Below, in pieces: positions 27,158 to 37,028 of a DNA stretch of 64,000 bases. Position numbers and translations under genes: made by a program. Location: contig CBDAQR010000003.1 in assembly GCA_965199055.1 (NCBI GenBank), positions 2,542,001 to 2,606,000 of the forward strand, written 5' to 3'. Within the stretch, counting starts at the first letter, position 1; each line of letters begins with the position of its first letter. The stretch is from CBDAQR01 sp965199055 (GTDB taxonomy: Bacteria > Pseudomonadota > Gammaproteobacteria > Pseudomonadales > Halieaceae). The notes under the pieces were generated by a model. That model had not been told where the DNA came from and did not search any database. It was given only the letters and a program-made list of their open reading frames with translations.

Positions 27158-28846
27158 TCAGTTAGGGGTGTAGACGTACTCATCACCCTGTACAAACGGC
27201 TCAGCCAGGGTCTTGTCGACCATAACCGGCATCTGAACTGATGACTCATACATAGGCCCACGGGAATTGGCCTGATGCTCAGAAAGTAGCAGGTTCAGTT
27301 CTTCAAGTTTGTCGGGACGAGACGTCGCTAAATTACGTTGTTCAGTGGGATCATCCGCCAGGTTATAAAGCCATTCTCGCGGCCCCTCGTCGGGACTGTC
27401 ATTAATTTGCAGCTTCCAATTCCCATGGCGCACCACCTGGTAATGACCGCTCTGCCAGAACAGCGTGTCGCGGTTCCAATCGTCCTCTGCCTCCCCTGTC
27501 ACTAGCGGCAACAGGTCGACTCCATCAATCTCGATGCTGTCGGGAGCGGCCAGGCCCGCTGCGGCCGCCAAGGTTGGCATTACGTCAATGTGAGCCACAG
27601 GTTTATTGGAAACGGTGCCGGCGGTGATTTTTGCTGGCCACTTAACCAGCAGCGGTACCCGGATACCGCCTTCAAACATGATGCCCTTCCAGCCGCGGTA
27701 GGGACTGTTCACATCGGGTAGACCGATGTAACCCGCTCCGCCATTATCGCTGGTAAACACTACGATAGTGTTATCGGCAATGCCCTCCGTCTCCAACACG
27801 TCGAGGATGCGCATAACACTTCGATCGAGCGCCCTGACCATTCCTGCGTACACACGCTTTCTATGCGGCTCTATGCCTTCCAATGCCTCGTAGTCTTCGC
27901 TAGTCGCCTGTAAAGGTGTGTGCGGTCCGAAGTGCGCCAAATACAGGAAGAATGAGCGATTCTTATTGGCCCGAATGACACTTATCGCTTCTTCAGTCCA
28001 ATAATCCGTGAGGTAGCCACCAGGTCTGAACAGGTCTTCATCCATATCCACTGAATTGTAGGTGGCGGCAAAGCCGGTTCCCGCCCACAGAAACTTGTCA
28101 ATGGGATCGAATGACAGCTTGGCATTGACGACCTCAGGATCATCTTCGGGCAGATAGAGACCTCCGCTCATCAATAAGCTGTCATCAAAACCCTGATTCT
28201 GGGGGGCCATGCCATTCTCAATCCCGAGATGCCACTTACCAATATGGGCCGTGTAGTAGCCTTCTGATTTGAGAATCTCCGCTATGGTCAGTTCGGAGGC
28301 CGGCAGACCTTTTTCGAAGTAAGGCGGCTGGCTGGCTTCTTTGGCCTCATCGTATATTGCTGGGGGCAATCCGTTATCCATACTGGCGCTGATCGCAGTG
28401 ACCATGCCTGCCATTCCATCGGGCATCGGCGTGAATTCAAACCCTGTGCGGGTTGGGTAACGCCCGGTCATCAACATAGCCCGTGAAGGCGCGCACGAGC
28501 TGGCACCGGAATAGGACTGAGCAAACACCGCGCCCTCAGCCGCTAGTCGATCGATGCCCGGTGTTTGCATGCCGCTTACACCACCGCCAAAGGTGGAGAT
28601 ATCGTTGATACCCAGGTCGTCGGCGACTATCAGGATGATATTGGGCGCGCGCTCATTAAGCGGCTGTGCCGGCGCCGCTGGCCCATGTTGCCAGGGTATC
28701 TTCCGAGTTGGCGCAATGCGAGAGTACTTCTGACTCGTTTGATACTTGGCTATCGCCAGGAGGATGTCGCTCTTCTCAATGAAGAAGGTGGCGGCGATAG
28801 CGAGCAAGAGGAAAAGTGCTAATACACTAAATCTCTTCATAAGCAC
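27158..28846 (-). CDS. Arylsulfatase-type sulfatase
   Basis: 562 residues with an N-terminal hydrophobic anchor or signal (FSVLALFLLLAIAATFFI). Sulfatase signatures are NIILIVADDLGIND, the formylglycine motif SSCAPSRAMLMTGRYPTRTG, GKWHLGIENG and the metal site VVFTSDNGGAGYIG, with a C-terminal DPTEQRNLA segment typical of the family. It differs clearly from the sulfatase downstream, so the two may act on different positions or esters. It lies 51 nt after the acyl-CoA synthetase gene in a seven-gene run. Confidence 0.91.
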   Translation of the reverse strand: MLMKRFSVLALFLLLAIAATFFIEKSDILLAIAKYQTSQKYSRIAPTRKIPWQHGPAAPAQPLNERAPNIILIVADDLGINDISTFGGGVSGMQTPGIDRLAAEGAVFAQSYSGASSCAPSRAMLMTGRYPTRTGFEFTPMPDGMAGMVTAISASMDNGLPPAIYDEAKEASQPPYFEKGLPASELTIAEILKSEGYYTAHIGKWHLGIENGMAPQNQGFDDSLLMSGGLYLPEDDPEVVNAKLSFDPIDKFLWAGTGFAATYNSVDMDEDLFRPGGYLTDYWTEEAISVIRANKNRSFFLYLAHFGPHTPLQATSEDYEALEGIEPHRKRVYAGMVRALDRSVMRILDVLETEGIADNTIVVFTSDNGGAGYIGLPDVNSPYRGWKGIMFEGGIRVPLLVKWPAKITAGTVSNKPVAHIDVMPTLAAAAGLAAPDSIEIDGVDLLPLVTGEAEDDWNRDTLFWQSGHYQVVRHGNWKLQINDSPDEGPREWLYNLADDPTEQRNLATSRPDKLEELNLLLSEHQANSRGPMYESSVQMPVMVDKTLAEPFVQGDEYVYTPN

Positions 28847-28897
28847 TCGCCATCGAGCATCGGTCTGGTTAGCTCCAACACGTTGACCGATTCCACG

Positions 28898-30712
28898 TCA
28901 GTATCCTGCACGTTGGCTAGCAATCTGCTGGTAAAAATCAGCATCAAGCGGCTCATAACCGGCGCTGCGTGGTTTTCGCACATAAATGGGATCTCCATCG
29001 ACTCTATCCGGGTGGAACGCCTGCTCCCGCAAATCAGATTTCTGCAGCTTAAAGGTGGCGGTCGTAGCGACGGATCGCAGTATCCGAACAAATACCGGCT
29101 GAGCGTAACTCGGCAATGATTGCTCTACCAGGGTTTGGAAACTATTGAGATCGAGCTCCTCGCCCTCCGGCAATTCAAACGCGAGCATACCCGCCTTGCC
29201 CTCGGCGCCCGGCACATCTACCCCATACACATTGGCCAGACTGATTTGAGGATGGGTATTCAACACTTCCGCCACCTCATTGGTTGACACATTCTCTGCG
29301 CGCCAACGAAACGTGTCTCCGGTACGATCAACAAACTGAAAGTGCTTCAGGCCCAATGCGAAGCCAACATCAATCTGGCGCACTAAATCACCGGTATTGA
29401 ACCAACGGTCGCCCTCGTTAAACGCGTGCTCCACAATTTTCTTGGCGGTCGCTTCGGCATTGGTGTAACCCTCAAAAGCCGTTTTTGCCGTGATCTCACT
29501 TAGCAATAGTCCCGGCTCTCCCACAGCGACTTCGACAACTCGGCCGTTATTGTCCCGCACGATCTCATCGCGCTGCGTATCGTATTGAACTAGCGCTATC
29601 GACTGCGCCGAAGCACCAATCGTTTTGTCCTTATTGAAAAGATTCAAGAAAACCACATTGCCTTCACTCGCTCCGTAGATTTCGCAAATACGCTGGACAC
29701 CAAAGCGCTGCTTGAACTCACCCCATATGTCCGGCCGCAATCCATTTCCCATCATCTTGGTTAGAGGGTTATTACTCTCTGCTTCACAGACGGGCTGGTT
29801 GGTGAGGTATCGGCAGAGTTCCCCAACATAGATGAAGCAATTCGTTTGGTGTTGCTGAACCTCGGGCCAAAACTTGCTTGCCGAAAAACTGCGGCGCATA
29901 AAGATCGAACCACCATTGGCTAGAAAGCCGTAGAGCCCGCTCAGGCCCGTGCTGTGATAGATCGGCAGACACAGATATAACCGATCTGAGGTTTTGGCTC
30001 TGAATCCTAATCTCCCCATGACCTGACCGGCCGTGATCGGATTTTTGTGCAGCTGAGGCGATGCCTTCGGTAGCCCGGTGGTCCCCGACGTGAAGATATA
30101 GCTCGACACCTCACCGGCCGTGATCTCTCTGGTCACCGGCAGATTCTCTGACGGCATCATATCGCGGGCAATAAATATGTCCTCGGCCCATTCCGGACAC
30201 AGCTCTTCGCCCACATCGGATACCCAGAAGTAGTCCGCCTCTGGACTGAGCGGAAGATCATCCAAGACCTCAGCCAGCGTATTCGCCCGCTCTGCGCCGA
30301 CGATACAGCGCGTCGTGCGTGTCTCGTTCATACAGTGCACCAGAGCGTGACCACTCAGAGTGTTGTTAATCAGACTGGCAGGCGCGCCCAATTTGGCCAG
30401 TGCCAGCAGGGTCATCACAAATTCCGCACGACTTTCCATCAACACGGCAACACAGTCACCTCGCTTCACACCACGCGCATTCAGCAAGTGCGCAAGCTGG
30501 TTAACCTCTGCATTAAACTCAGCGTAACTCCACTGTCGCTCTTCGAACAGCAGCATCGTGTTATCTGGGTGGCGCGCAACCGTATCTTCAAACATGCTGC
30601 CCAGGGACACCACGTCATCTTTGGCGGGTACCTTAAAGCTCATTGCAGGGAGAAGATACGGAAGTTCTCCAAGGACGCGAAACACCTCGCGCACTTTAGC
30701 CAAGACGCACAC
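28898..30712 (-). CDS. Long-chain acyl-CoA synthetase, FadD6/FATP-like
   Basis: 604-residue adenylate-forming enzyme. The P-loop-like motif IFTSGTTGLPKAS, YGASEGNV, FNTGDLVRQ with the conserved Asp, and the hinge FVDRTGDTFRWRAENVSTNEVAE identify the very-long-chain acyl-CoA synthetase branch. The N-terminal segment LPYLLPAMSFKV is also typical. Such enzymes activate fatty acids, bile acids or steroid side chains; the substrate here is not known. It follows a GST gene by 23 nt and precedes sulfatase genes. Confidence 0.89.
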   Translation of the reverse strand: MCVLAKVREVFRVLGELPYLLPAMSFKVPAKDDVVSLGSMFEDTVARHPDNTMLLFEERQWSYAEFNAEVNQLAHLLNARGVKRGDCVAVLMESRAEFVMTLLALAKLGAPASLINNTLSGHALVHCMNETRTTRCIVGAERANTLAEVLDDLPLSPEADYFWVSDVGEELCPEWAEDIFIARDMMPSENLPVTREITAGEVSSYIFTSGTTGLPKASPQLHKNPITAGQVMGRLGFRAKTSDRLYLCLPIYHSTGLSGLYGFLANGGSIFMRRSFSASKFWPEVQQHQTNCFIYVGELCRYLTNQPVCEAESNNPLTKMMGNGLRPDIWGEFKQRFGVQRICEIYGASEGNVVFLNLFNKDKTIGASAQSIALVQYDTQRDEIVRDNNGRVVEVAVGEPGLLLSEITAKTAFEGYTNAEATAKKIVEHAFNEGDRWFNTGDLVRQIDVGFALGLKHFQFVDRTGDTFRWRAENVSTNEVAEVLNTHPQISLANVYGVDVPGAEGKAGMLAFELPEGEELDLNSFQTLVEQSLPSYAQPVFVRILRSVATTATFKLQKSDLREQAFHPDRVDGDPIYVRKPRSAGYEPLDADFYQQIASQRAGY

Positions 30713-30735
30713 TTCAAATTACCCTCTTCACCTAC

Positions 30736-31419
30736 TCATTTTTGCAGCAGGTTGTTTGCACTATCGGCAAATTCCTTTTGTCCCTTCTTATCTTTCATCA
30801 TTTTTTCTAGATTGAAAAGAACATCCAAACCTTCAGACATACCCGGCTGTTCTCGCATGGCATCGAGCCAGCGTCGCAAGTTTTTCAGGCCCTCGATGGA
30901 AATACCTGACCACTTGTAAGTGCGCACCCAGCACCAGTTTGCGATATCCGCAATCGAATAGTCGTCGGCCAGCCATTCGTTCTCACCCAGTCGCTTGTCC
31001 AGCACCTCGAACAACCTGCGACACTCGCTCTGATAGCGATCGATAGCCGGCTGAATCTTCTCGGGGAGATATCGCGAGAAAACGTTGGCCTGCCCCATCA
31101 TCGGACCGACACCGCTCATTTGAAACATCACCCACTGTATGACCTGGGAACGACCTTTTGCGTCGGCAGGCAGCAACCGACCAGCCTTTTCGGCGAGGTG
31201 AATCATGATGGCACCAGATTCAAAGATAGGGAGGTTCCCCAGATCACGATCCACTATTGCCGGAATTCGCCCATTTGGGTTAATCGCCAGAAACTCCGGC
31301 TTATGCTGCTCGCACTCACCGATGTTCACAAAGCGTGTGTTGTATTCCAGCTCAAGTGCTTCCAATGTGCAGGATACTTTGTGTCCATTGGGGGTAGGCG
31401 CTGTGTATAAATCGATCAT
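30736..31419 (-). CDS. Glutathione S-transferase
   Basis: 227 residues starting MIDLYTAPTPNGHKVSC, the beta-class-like or nu-class (YfcG/YghU) beginning where TPNG replaces the canonical catalytic residue. It continues with NPNGRIPAIVDRD and FESGAIMIHLAEK for the glutathione site, and the C-terminal helical domain has YSIADIANWCWVR. The ATG at 31419 has GGAGAG upstream. It is the first gene of a minus-strand operon and lies about 95 nt downstream of a perfect copy of the 25-bp operator. Confidence 0.9.
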   Translation of the reverse strand: MIDLYTAPTPNGHKVSCTLEALELEYNTRFVNIGECEQHKPEFLAINPNGRIPAIVDRDLGNLPIFESGAIMIHLAEKAGRLLPADAKGRSQVIQWVMFQMSGVGPMMGQANVFSRYLPEKIQPAIDRYQSECRRLFEVLDKRLGENEWLADDYSIADIANWCWVRTYKWSGISIEGLKNLRRWLDAMREQPGMSEGLDVLFNLEKMMKDKKGQKEFADSANNLLQK

Positions 31420-31513
31420 CGTGGTCTCTCCATTAACTGTTGCTTTCGTTCTCAGGCGCAAGGATCAACCCTGAAAGGAGCAACAGAGAACGCATTTCTG
31501 ATTGTCGACATTT

Positions 31514-31538
31514 ATAGTGGCACATAACGTGCCACTAT
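31514..31538. promoter_or_regulatory. Operator copy 1 (perfect 25-bp inverted repeat)
   Basis: ATAGTGGCAC-ataac-GTGCCACTAT: arms of 10 bp match perfectly around a 5-bp spacer. It lies upstream of the GST-FadD-sulfatase operon on the minus strand. The same architecture recurs at four more sites in this block. The rest of the 31420-31630 gap contains no gene that I can support. Confidence 0.85.
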
Positions 31539-31630
31539 GCAAAACCCTGAGTTCACTACGCTGTTAGAACCGTCGCAAACCGGTGCTCGGAGGAGGGAGT
31601 ACCTTGATTACGCCGCTGGCAGCAAAGCGA

Positions 31631-32266
31631 TTAAGGCTGGGTGATAAGTAACTTCAGCGTGTCATAGACAACATCAATTGCGTCATCGACACTCAGGTTC
31701 TGATGTTCGCGCAGTCGATTCCACGCCTCAAACGACGCGATAGCATCAACGGCTTCGCGCCGGTGCGACGCGAGAGCTTCTAACTCAGGAAGCCAGTTAT
31801 CAAGGTCTTGGCGCAATTCGCGCTGGGCGCGGGCCCAGTTTTTCTTGATATACGGTGAGCGCCAGCGCTGCGCCTGCACGCCGAGGAAAGCATTAGTCTG
31901 TTTTTCGTAAGCCAGGGCGCGTTGTTCAACCGCATGTAACAAACGCTCCCGCAAAGATCCCTCGCGGTTGCCGCCCGCAAATAGGGCCACTCCCGACGCG
32001 CGAACACGCTCATCGATCGCGGCAAAGAGCCCTTCCATACCGCCGAAGTGGCGGAAGATTCCACGCAGCGCTACGCCGGCTCTCTCTGCGATTTCCTGAG
32101 CAGAGGGCGCAAGATTTCCCTCATCGAGCAACTCCATTGCGGCGTCCAGTAGTGCCTGTCGGTTGCGCTCGCCGCGCAGGGATCTTCCATCTACTTTTAC
32201 TTCGCCAGTCAATTTCGGTCCTAAATAATCGTGAATAACAGGGTTTTCTGGCAGGTATGGTGCCAT
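31631..32266 (-). CDS. TetR-family transcriptional regulator (candidate master regulator)
   Basis: 211 residues with an N-terminal TetR DNA-binding domain after a 25-residue extension: RGERNRQALLDAAMELL, then the helix-turn-helix LAPSAQEIAERAGVALRGIF and RHFGGMEGLFAAID. The C-terminal ligand domain is not diagnostic. It is the only regulator in the 22.9-44.4 kb block and sits between operator copies 1 and 2, 75 nt from copy 2, which fits autoregulation. I infer that it binds all five operators. Confidence 0.9.
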   Translation of the reverse strand: MAPYLPENPVIHDYLGPKLTGEVKVDGRSLRGERNRQALLDAAMELLDEGNLAPSAQEIAERAGVALRGIFRHFGGMEGLFAAIDERVRASGVALFAGGNREGSLRERLLHAVEQRALAYEKQTNAFLGVQAQRWRSPYIKKNWARAQRELRQDLDNWLPELEALASHRREAVDAIASFEAWNRLREHQNLSVDDAIDVVYDTLKLLITQP

Positions 32267-32340
32267 AAACTCAACACCAGTTATAGCATTCCCAAGCTCT
32301 CCAGAGATCTAGCTCAAAGGAAACCTCTCACACACTTTAC

Positions 32341-32365
32341 ATAGTGGCATATACTGTGACACTAT
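32341..32365. promoter_or_regulatory. Operator copy 2
   Basis: ATAGTGGCAT-atact-GTGACACTAT: 8 of 10 arm positions are complementary around a 5-bp spacer. A -10-like TATACT at 32350-32355 lies inside it on the plus strand, so a bound repressor would block the promoter of the oxidoreductase gene 41 nt downstream. It also lies 75 nt upstream of the divergent TetR gene. Confidence 0.82.
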
Positions 32366-32405
32366 ATCTTGCTTCGTTAACTTATTTACCCAGAGGGTGA
32401 CTAAC

Positions 32406-33413
32406 ATGAGTTCATCAGTGCAAATCAGACTAGCCAAAAGGCCCGTAGGAATACCCCAGGATGATGTTTGGGAAAAAACGGAGGACGCGCCACAGGAACC
32501 CGCTGAGGGTGAAATAGCTGTAGCGGTTGAATATCTCGCCGTGGATCCGGCCATGCGCGGATGGATGAATGACGCGCGTTCGTATACCTCGCCAGTAGGC
32601 ATCGGCGAGGTGATGCGCGCGGTCGGGGTGGGTACAGTCACAGCTACCAAGTCCGACCAATTTGCGGTAGGTGATGCTGTGCTGGGGCTCACTGGAGTCC
32701 AAACTCATTATACCGGCACGGCGGAGGGTTTCATGAAGGTCATGCCGGAATTCGCTCCACTCCCAAAGTTCCTCGGAGGGCTTGGCATGCCTGGGTTAAC
32801 GGCCTACTTCGGGCTACTCGATGTTGGACAACCCAAAGAAGGTGAGACCGTCTTGGTGTCAGCAGCCGGCGGAGCCGTCGGCAGCGTGGTGGGACAGATC
32901 GCCAAGCTCAAAGGATGTCGAGTCGTCGGCATTGCTGGCGGCCAGGAGAAGTGCGATTACGTAGTTGAGAACTACGGTTTCGACGAGTGTATTGATTACA
33001 AGAATCAGGACCTGTCAGCCTCGATCAAGGCAGCCTGCCCTAATGGTGTCGACGTCTACTTTGATAATGTCGGCGGAGAGACACTCGAAGCCGCGCTGGG
33101 AAGAATAGCCATGAACGGGCGTGTCGTGGTTAGCGGCGCGGTCAGTCAATACAATAATTCTGGCGGTAAAGGCATCACAGGTCCGAACAATTTTCTGCAA
33201 GTCCTGGTCCAGCGGGCACGCATTGAAGGCTTCGTTATCATCGACTACATGTCTAAGTTTCCCGAGGCCATGATGGAAATGTTCGGCTGGCTCAACGAAG
33301 GGAAGCTGCGCCTCGATGAACACATTGTTGATGGAATAGAGAATTTCCCACTAGCGCTGCGCATGCTATTTGACGGCGTCAACAAAGGCAAAATGATTGT
33401 GAAGGTCAATTAG
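32406..33413 (+). CDS. NADP-dependent medium-chain oxidoreductase (CurA/PTGR-like)
   Basis: 335 residues of the zinc-independent medium-chain dehydrogenase/reductase superfamily, close to prostaglandin/leukotriene reductases and CurA, which reduce alkenal or enone double bonds with NADPH. Motifs: VDPAMRGWM, LGGLGMPGLTAYFGLLDVG, the nucleotide-binding VSAAGGAVGSVVGQIAK and YFDNVGGETLEAAL. The ATG at 32406 follows GAGGGTGA; the GTG at 32397 is less likely. It heads the plus-strand unit oxidoreductase-GST-MFS under operator copy 2. Confidence 0.9.
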   Translation: MSSSVQIRLAKRPVGIPQDDVWEKTEDAPQEPAEGEIAVAVEYLAVDPAMRGWMNDARSYTSPVGIGEVMRAVGVGTVTATKSDQFAVGDAVLGLTGVQTHYTGTAEGFMKVMPEFAPLPKFLGGLGMPGLTAYFGLLDVGQPKEGETVLVSAAGGAVGSVVGQIAKLKGCRVVGIAGGQEKCDYVVENYGFDECIDYKNQDLSASIKAACPNGVDVYFDNVGGETLEAALGRIAMNGRVVVSGAVSQYNNSGGKGITGPNNFLQVLVQRARIEGFVIIDYMSKFPEAMMEMFGWLNEGKLRLDEHIVDGIENFPLALRMLFDGVNKGKMIVKVN

Positions 33414-33422
33414 GAAATCGAC

Positions 33423-34097
33423 ATGAATGCATCCACCGTCCGACCCATTCTTCACGGCTCGAACTACTCCCCTTATGTGCGCAAGACGCGCGTCGCACTA
33501 GCGTACAAAGGGATCGAGTACGATAACACCCAGCAAGTACCGTTTGGCGCGCCGCCAGAGTTCGTTAAGAAGAGTCCGCTTTCCAGAATTCCTTTGTGGG
33601 AAGAAGGCGACTTGATACTGCCTGACTCATCGGTGATTCTCGCTTATCTCGAACATCGATATCCCGATCCTGCGCTACTGCCTGCGGAGCCTGGACCACG
33701 CGCACGTGCTCTCTGGTTTGAGGAGTACGCCGACGAGAATGTCATACCCACCGTCGCCGGCGGCATTTTCTTCCAACGCTACGTCATGCCGACGATATTC
33801 AAGCAGGAAACCGACGAGGCCATGGTTCAGCACACACTCAATGAGTTAATGCCCGTGATACTCGATTACCTCAGTGAATGTCTGGGCGACGACGAGTTTA
33901 TGGTGGGGGGCGCCTTTTCTATTGCTGACATCGCGTTGGCATCACCATTTGTGAACATGGCGATCGCTGGCGAAAGGATCGACGCGGAGCGTTGGCCCGA
34001 GATGGCGGCCTACATAGAGCGAATCCACTCGCTGCCATGCTACGCCCCCATAGTAGAAGAAGATCTCTCAGGCCCCCTAACAGCTGCTAACGACTGA
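33423..34097 (+). CDS. Glutathione S-transferase
   Basis: 224 residues: an N-terminal thioredoxin-fold domain with LHGSNYSPYVRKTRVALAYKG (first half), SPLSRIPLWEEG and LPDSSVILAYLEHRYP for glutathione contact, then a helical domain with FSIADIALASPF. The Ser-Pro-Tyr cluster near residue 16 is a likely catalytic site. It follows the NADP oxidoreductase by 9 nt and shares its transcript. Together with the two other GSTs in the block it points to conjugation of electrophilic intermediates. Confidence 0.88.
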   Translation: MNASTVRPILHGSNYSPYVRKTRVALAYKGIEYDNTQQVPFGAPPEFVKKSPLSRIPLWEEGDLILPDSSVILAYLEHRYPDPALLPAEPGPRARALWFEEYADENVIPTVAGGIFFQRYVMPTIFKQETDEAMVQHTLNELMPVILDYLSECLGDDEFMVGGAFSIADIALASPFVNMAIAGERIDAERWPEMAAYIERIHSLPCYAPIVEEDLSGPLTAAND

Positions 34098-34140
34098 GTA
34101 TGCAGCGTGTTAAGCGATAACGAACCTATGAGCGTCACAT

Positions 34141-35415
34141 GTGAATAGTCATACAGCCCAGGAGCCGCTGTCCGGTCACCGCTCCACTTTGACGCTGCTG
34201 ATTTTGGCCTTCGCGCTGTCGATGTGTGACAGGATTATCCTGTCTATTTTGTTTCCGGATATTAAGTCGGAGTTTGGACTAAGCGATACACAGTTAGGGC
34301 TCCTCGGTGGTATTTCGTTCGCGCTCTTCTATGCCGTCATGGGTCTACCCATAGCACGGCTGTCCGATCAATACAGTCGCAAGTGGATCATTATTGCCAG
34401 CCTGGTTATCTTCTCCTTGATGACGGCCTTTAGCGGGCTGTCGGCAGGGTTTATCAGCCTACTCCTGTTTCGAATCGGCGTAGGTATTGGCGAGGCCGGG
34501 GTAAATCCCGCCAGTCACTCCATAATCGCTGATTATTTCCCCCCCGAACGCCGGGGCTTTGCCATGTCCATCTTAATGATCGGCGGCAGCCTCGGTATGA
34601 TGTTGGGATTCGTCGCTGGCGGCTTGATTGCCGAAGCCTACAACTGGCGAGTTGCGCTGGTCTCTGTTGGACTTCCGGGCTTGTTATTGGCAGTCGTGAT
34701 GGCCAAGAGCCTTCGCGAGCCGGCTAGAGGCACCTTTGATACAGAAGCGCCAAAGCCTCCTCCCCCTATAGCCACTACTGCAGCTACTATGTGGTCAAAC
34801 CATGCCATGCGCCACCTGATAGCGGGAGCAATAGTTTCGGCGTTGATGAGCTATGGTTTTACCCAGTGGCTGCCAACGTTCTTCTTCAGAGCTCACGATC
34901 TCAGCCAGTCTCAAACCGGAATGCTGATGGCAGGTGTGTTCGGTATCTTGGGGATGATGGGCACGCTGGCCGCAGGCAAGTGGTTTGATCGCCTGTCCAT
35001 TCGGGGCTTCCAGTATGGCATGTGGATGCTGGCTCTCGTTCCATTCGTCATCTTGCCATTTTTCGTTATGGGCCTAATGGCCGACAATCTGACTACTACG
35101 ATCCTATGGTTCCTCGTGCCGGCTTTTTCGGGGAGCTATGCAATGGGCCCGACCTTTGCCATGGTGCAGACACTTTCTCCTGTACACATGCGCGCAGTCT
35201 CTTCAGCCATCCTATTGCTTTGCCTCAACCTCATCGGTATGGGCCTTGGTCCGCTTCTGGTTGGCGTCCTGAGCGACGTACTGGCACCACAGCACGGCGA
35301 GGATGCACTGAGAGTGGCACTCGCCTATTTTGCTTTGGTAGGGCTGTGGGGTTCATTCCATTTCTGGCGCTGCGGCCAGGCCTTGGCAAGACAGCAGGCA
35401 AGCAACTCGGATTGA
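34141..35415 (+). CDS. MFS transporter (spinster/ACS-like)
   Basis: 424 residues with twelve predicted transmembrane helices. The major facilitator loop 2-3 motif appears as GLPIARLSDQYSRKW and the N-terminal acidic-charged start as MCDRIILSILFPDIKSEFGLSD, typical of the spinster or anion:cation symporter branch. The GTG start at 34141 has no strong ribosome site. It lies 43 nt after the GST gene and its TGA directly abuts the stop of the convergent monooxygenase gene. Uptake of the pathway substrate or export of a product is inferred. Confidence 0.88.
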   Translation: MNSHTAQEPLSGHRSTLTLLILAFALSMCDRIILSILFPDIKSEFGLSDTQLGLLGGISFALFYAVMGLPIARLSDQYSRKWIIIASLVIFSLMTAFSGLSAGFISLLLFRIGVGIGEAGVNPASHSIIADYFPPERRGFAMSILMIGGSLGMMLGFVAGGLIAEAYNWRVALVSVGLPGLLLAVVMAKSLREPARGTFDTEAPKPPPPIATTAATMWSNHAMRHLIAGAIVSALMSYGFTQWLPTFFFRAHDLSQSQTGMLMAGVFGILGMMGTLAAGKWFDRLSIRGFQYGMWMLALVPFVILPFFVMGLMADNLTTTILWFLVPAFSGSYAMGPTFAMVQTLSPVHMRAVSSAILLLCLNLIGMGLGPLLVGVLSDVLAPQHGEDALRVALAYFALVGLWGSFHFWRCGQALARQQASNSD

Positions 35416-36879
35416 CTACTGGATATCCAGCACTTTGTCTCTCAGAGGACGAAAGCGTAAATTGAGGTAATCGATTACGTAGTTCGGGTAGACGCGCCAA
35501 GGTAACTGTTTGCCCTGTCGCGGAAACTTACCGATGGAGCGCTGCACATAGCCAGAGGTAAACTCCACCATCGGCTCATCCTCAATAGTCCCAGCGTCCA
35601 GTCGTGGCACGAACACTTCCGCGCCCGATCTGCGCATTTCGTTGAACAATCGACAGGCGTACAGTGCCGTGAGGTCGGATTTAAGTGTCCAGGAAGAGTT
35701 GGTATAGCCAAACACCTGAAACAGGTTGGGCACGTTGCCAAACATCATCCCGCGATATACCAGCAAATCAGCCGGCTCAATAGGCGTGTCATCGACGGTC
35801 AGTTGAGCACCACCCAGAAACTTGAGATTAAGACCCGTGGCCAGTACCACTATGTCAGCGCTTAGTTCACGGCCCGACTTCAGTCGAATACCATTTGCGG
35901 TGAAATGGTCGACATGGTCTGTAACTAACTCCGCGCGCTGCTCTCGAATAGCTCGAAACATATCGCCTTCGGGCATCACGCACAGGCGCTGGTCCCAGGG
36001 GTTGTAGCTGGGGGTGAAGTGTCTGTCCACGTCATAGTCTGGACCCAACGCCTTCCGCACAAAACTCAACAGCTCTCTTTTCACCAACTCTGGTTTTTTG
36101 CGGGACAGGTTGAACGTGAAGATCTGCATCAGCACCTTTTTCCACCGAATGAGTCGAAACACCCAGGTGTCCGGCAGGAACTTGCTCAAATTCTTGATCC
36201 AGGGATCTTCACGTGGAATGGAAGCGACATAGGAGGGCGAACGTTGCAGCATGATAGTGTGTTCGGCGTCCTTGGCTAACTCTGGCACCAGTGTTACGGC
36301 TGTTGCGCCACTACCGATTACGATCACGCGCTTGCCTTGGTAATCCAAACCCTCTGGCCAGTGCTGAGCGTGCACGAGTTCACCCGCAAACGCGTCGATC
36401 CCCTCAAAATCCGGGGTATATCCCTGCTCATAATCGTAGTAGCCACTACACATCATGAGGTACTTGCAACGCCATTGGACTTCCTCGTCGCTGCCGCCGA
36501 TACACACGATTAGCGTCCAGCAGGCGTCCTCGGATGACCACTGCGCGGAAGTCACGGTTTGCCCATAGTGAATGTGTCGATCAATACCGGTTTCTTCAGC
36601 GGTTTCGCGCAAGTATTGGAGAATGGAGGAGCCACCCGCGAGGGAGTCCTTGGCCAGCCAGGGTTTAAAGGTGTAGCCCAAGGTATACATGTCACTGTCG
36701 GAACGTATGCCAGGATAGCGGAATAAATCCCAGGTGCCGCCTAGATTGTCCCTTGCCTCCAGCAACGCGAAGCTTAAGTGTGGACACTTGGCCTGTAGCC
36801 GCCGCGCGGTTCCTATACCGGATAAACCGGCTCCCACAATGAGTACGTCAGCGGTGCGGGTTTGAGAGGGGATTTGCAT
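35416..36879 (-). CDS. Flavin-containing monooxygenase (Baeyer-Villiger/FMO group)
   Basis: 487 residues. FAD-binding IVGAGLSGIGTARRLQ, then GGTWDLFRYPGIRSDSDMYT, the fingerprint FxGxxxHxxxW as FAGELVHAQHWP (residues ~155-166), the NADPH-binding VIGSGATAVTLVPELA, and the late ATG motif VVLATGLNLKFLGG. These place it among class B monooxygenases related to Baeyer-Villiger enzymes that insert oxygen next to ketones. It is divergent from the selenoperoxiredoxin gene with operator copy 3 between them, and convergent with the MFS gene. Confidence 0.9.
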   Translation of the reverse strand: MQIPSQTRTADVLIVGAGLSGIGTARRLQAKCPHLSFALLEARDNLGGTWDLFRYPGIRSDSDMYTLGYTFKPWLAKDSLAGGSSILQYLRETAEETGIDRHIHYGQTVTSAQWSSEDACWTLIVCIGGSDEEVQWRCKYLMMCSGYYDYEQGYTPDFEGIDAFAGELVHAQHWPEGLDYQGKRVIVIGSGATAVTLVPELAKDAEHTIMLQRSPSYVASIPREDPWIKNLSKFLPDTWVFRLIRWKKVLMQIFTFNLSRKKPELVKRELLSFVRKALGPDYDVDRHFTPSYNPWDQRLCVMPEGDMFRAIREQRAELVTDHVDHFTANGIRLKSGRELSADIVVLATGLNLKFLGGAQLTVDDTPIEPADLLVYRGMMFGNVPNLFQVFGYTNSSWTLKSDLTALYACRLFNEMRRSGAEVFVPRLDAGTIEDEPMVEFTSGYVQRSIGKFPRQGKQLPWRVYPNYVIDYLNLRFRPLRDKVLDIQ

Positions 36880-36932
36880 GAGGTTTCTCCAGCTGGGGTT
36901 TTACCGTTAGCCCCACTTGCACTCTTTCAAAT

Positions 36933-36957
36933 GTAGTGGCATGATAAGTGCCAGTAT
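36933..36957. promoter_or_regulatory. Operator copy 3, between divergent genes
   Basis: GTAGTGGCAT-gataa-GTGCCAGTAT: same 10-5-10 layout with good arm symmetry. Its centre is 66 nt before the monooxygenase start on the minus strand and 84 nt before the peroxiredoxin start on the plus strand, so one bound dimer pair could control both. Confidence 0.8.
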
Positions 36958-37028
36958 ATAGTGATGATGTTCAAGGTTTCAAGCTCAGAGGTAAACATGG
37001 GCACAAAAATCGTCGTGGGGAATGTTCA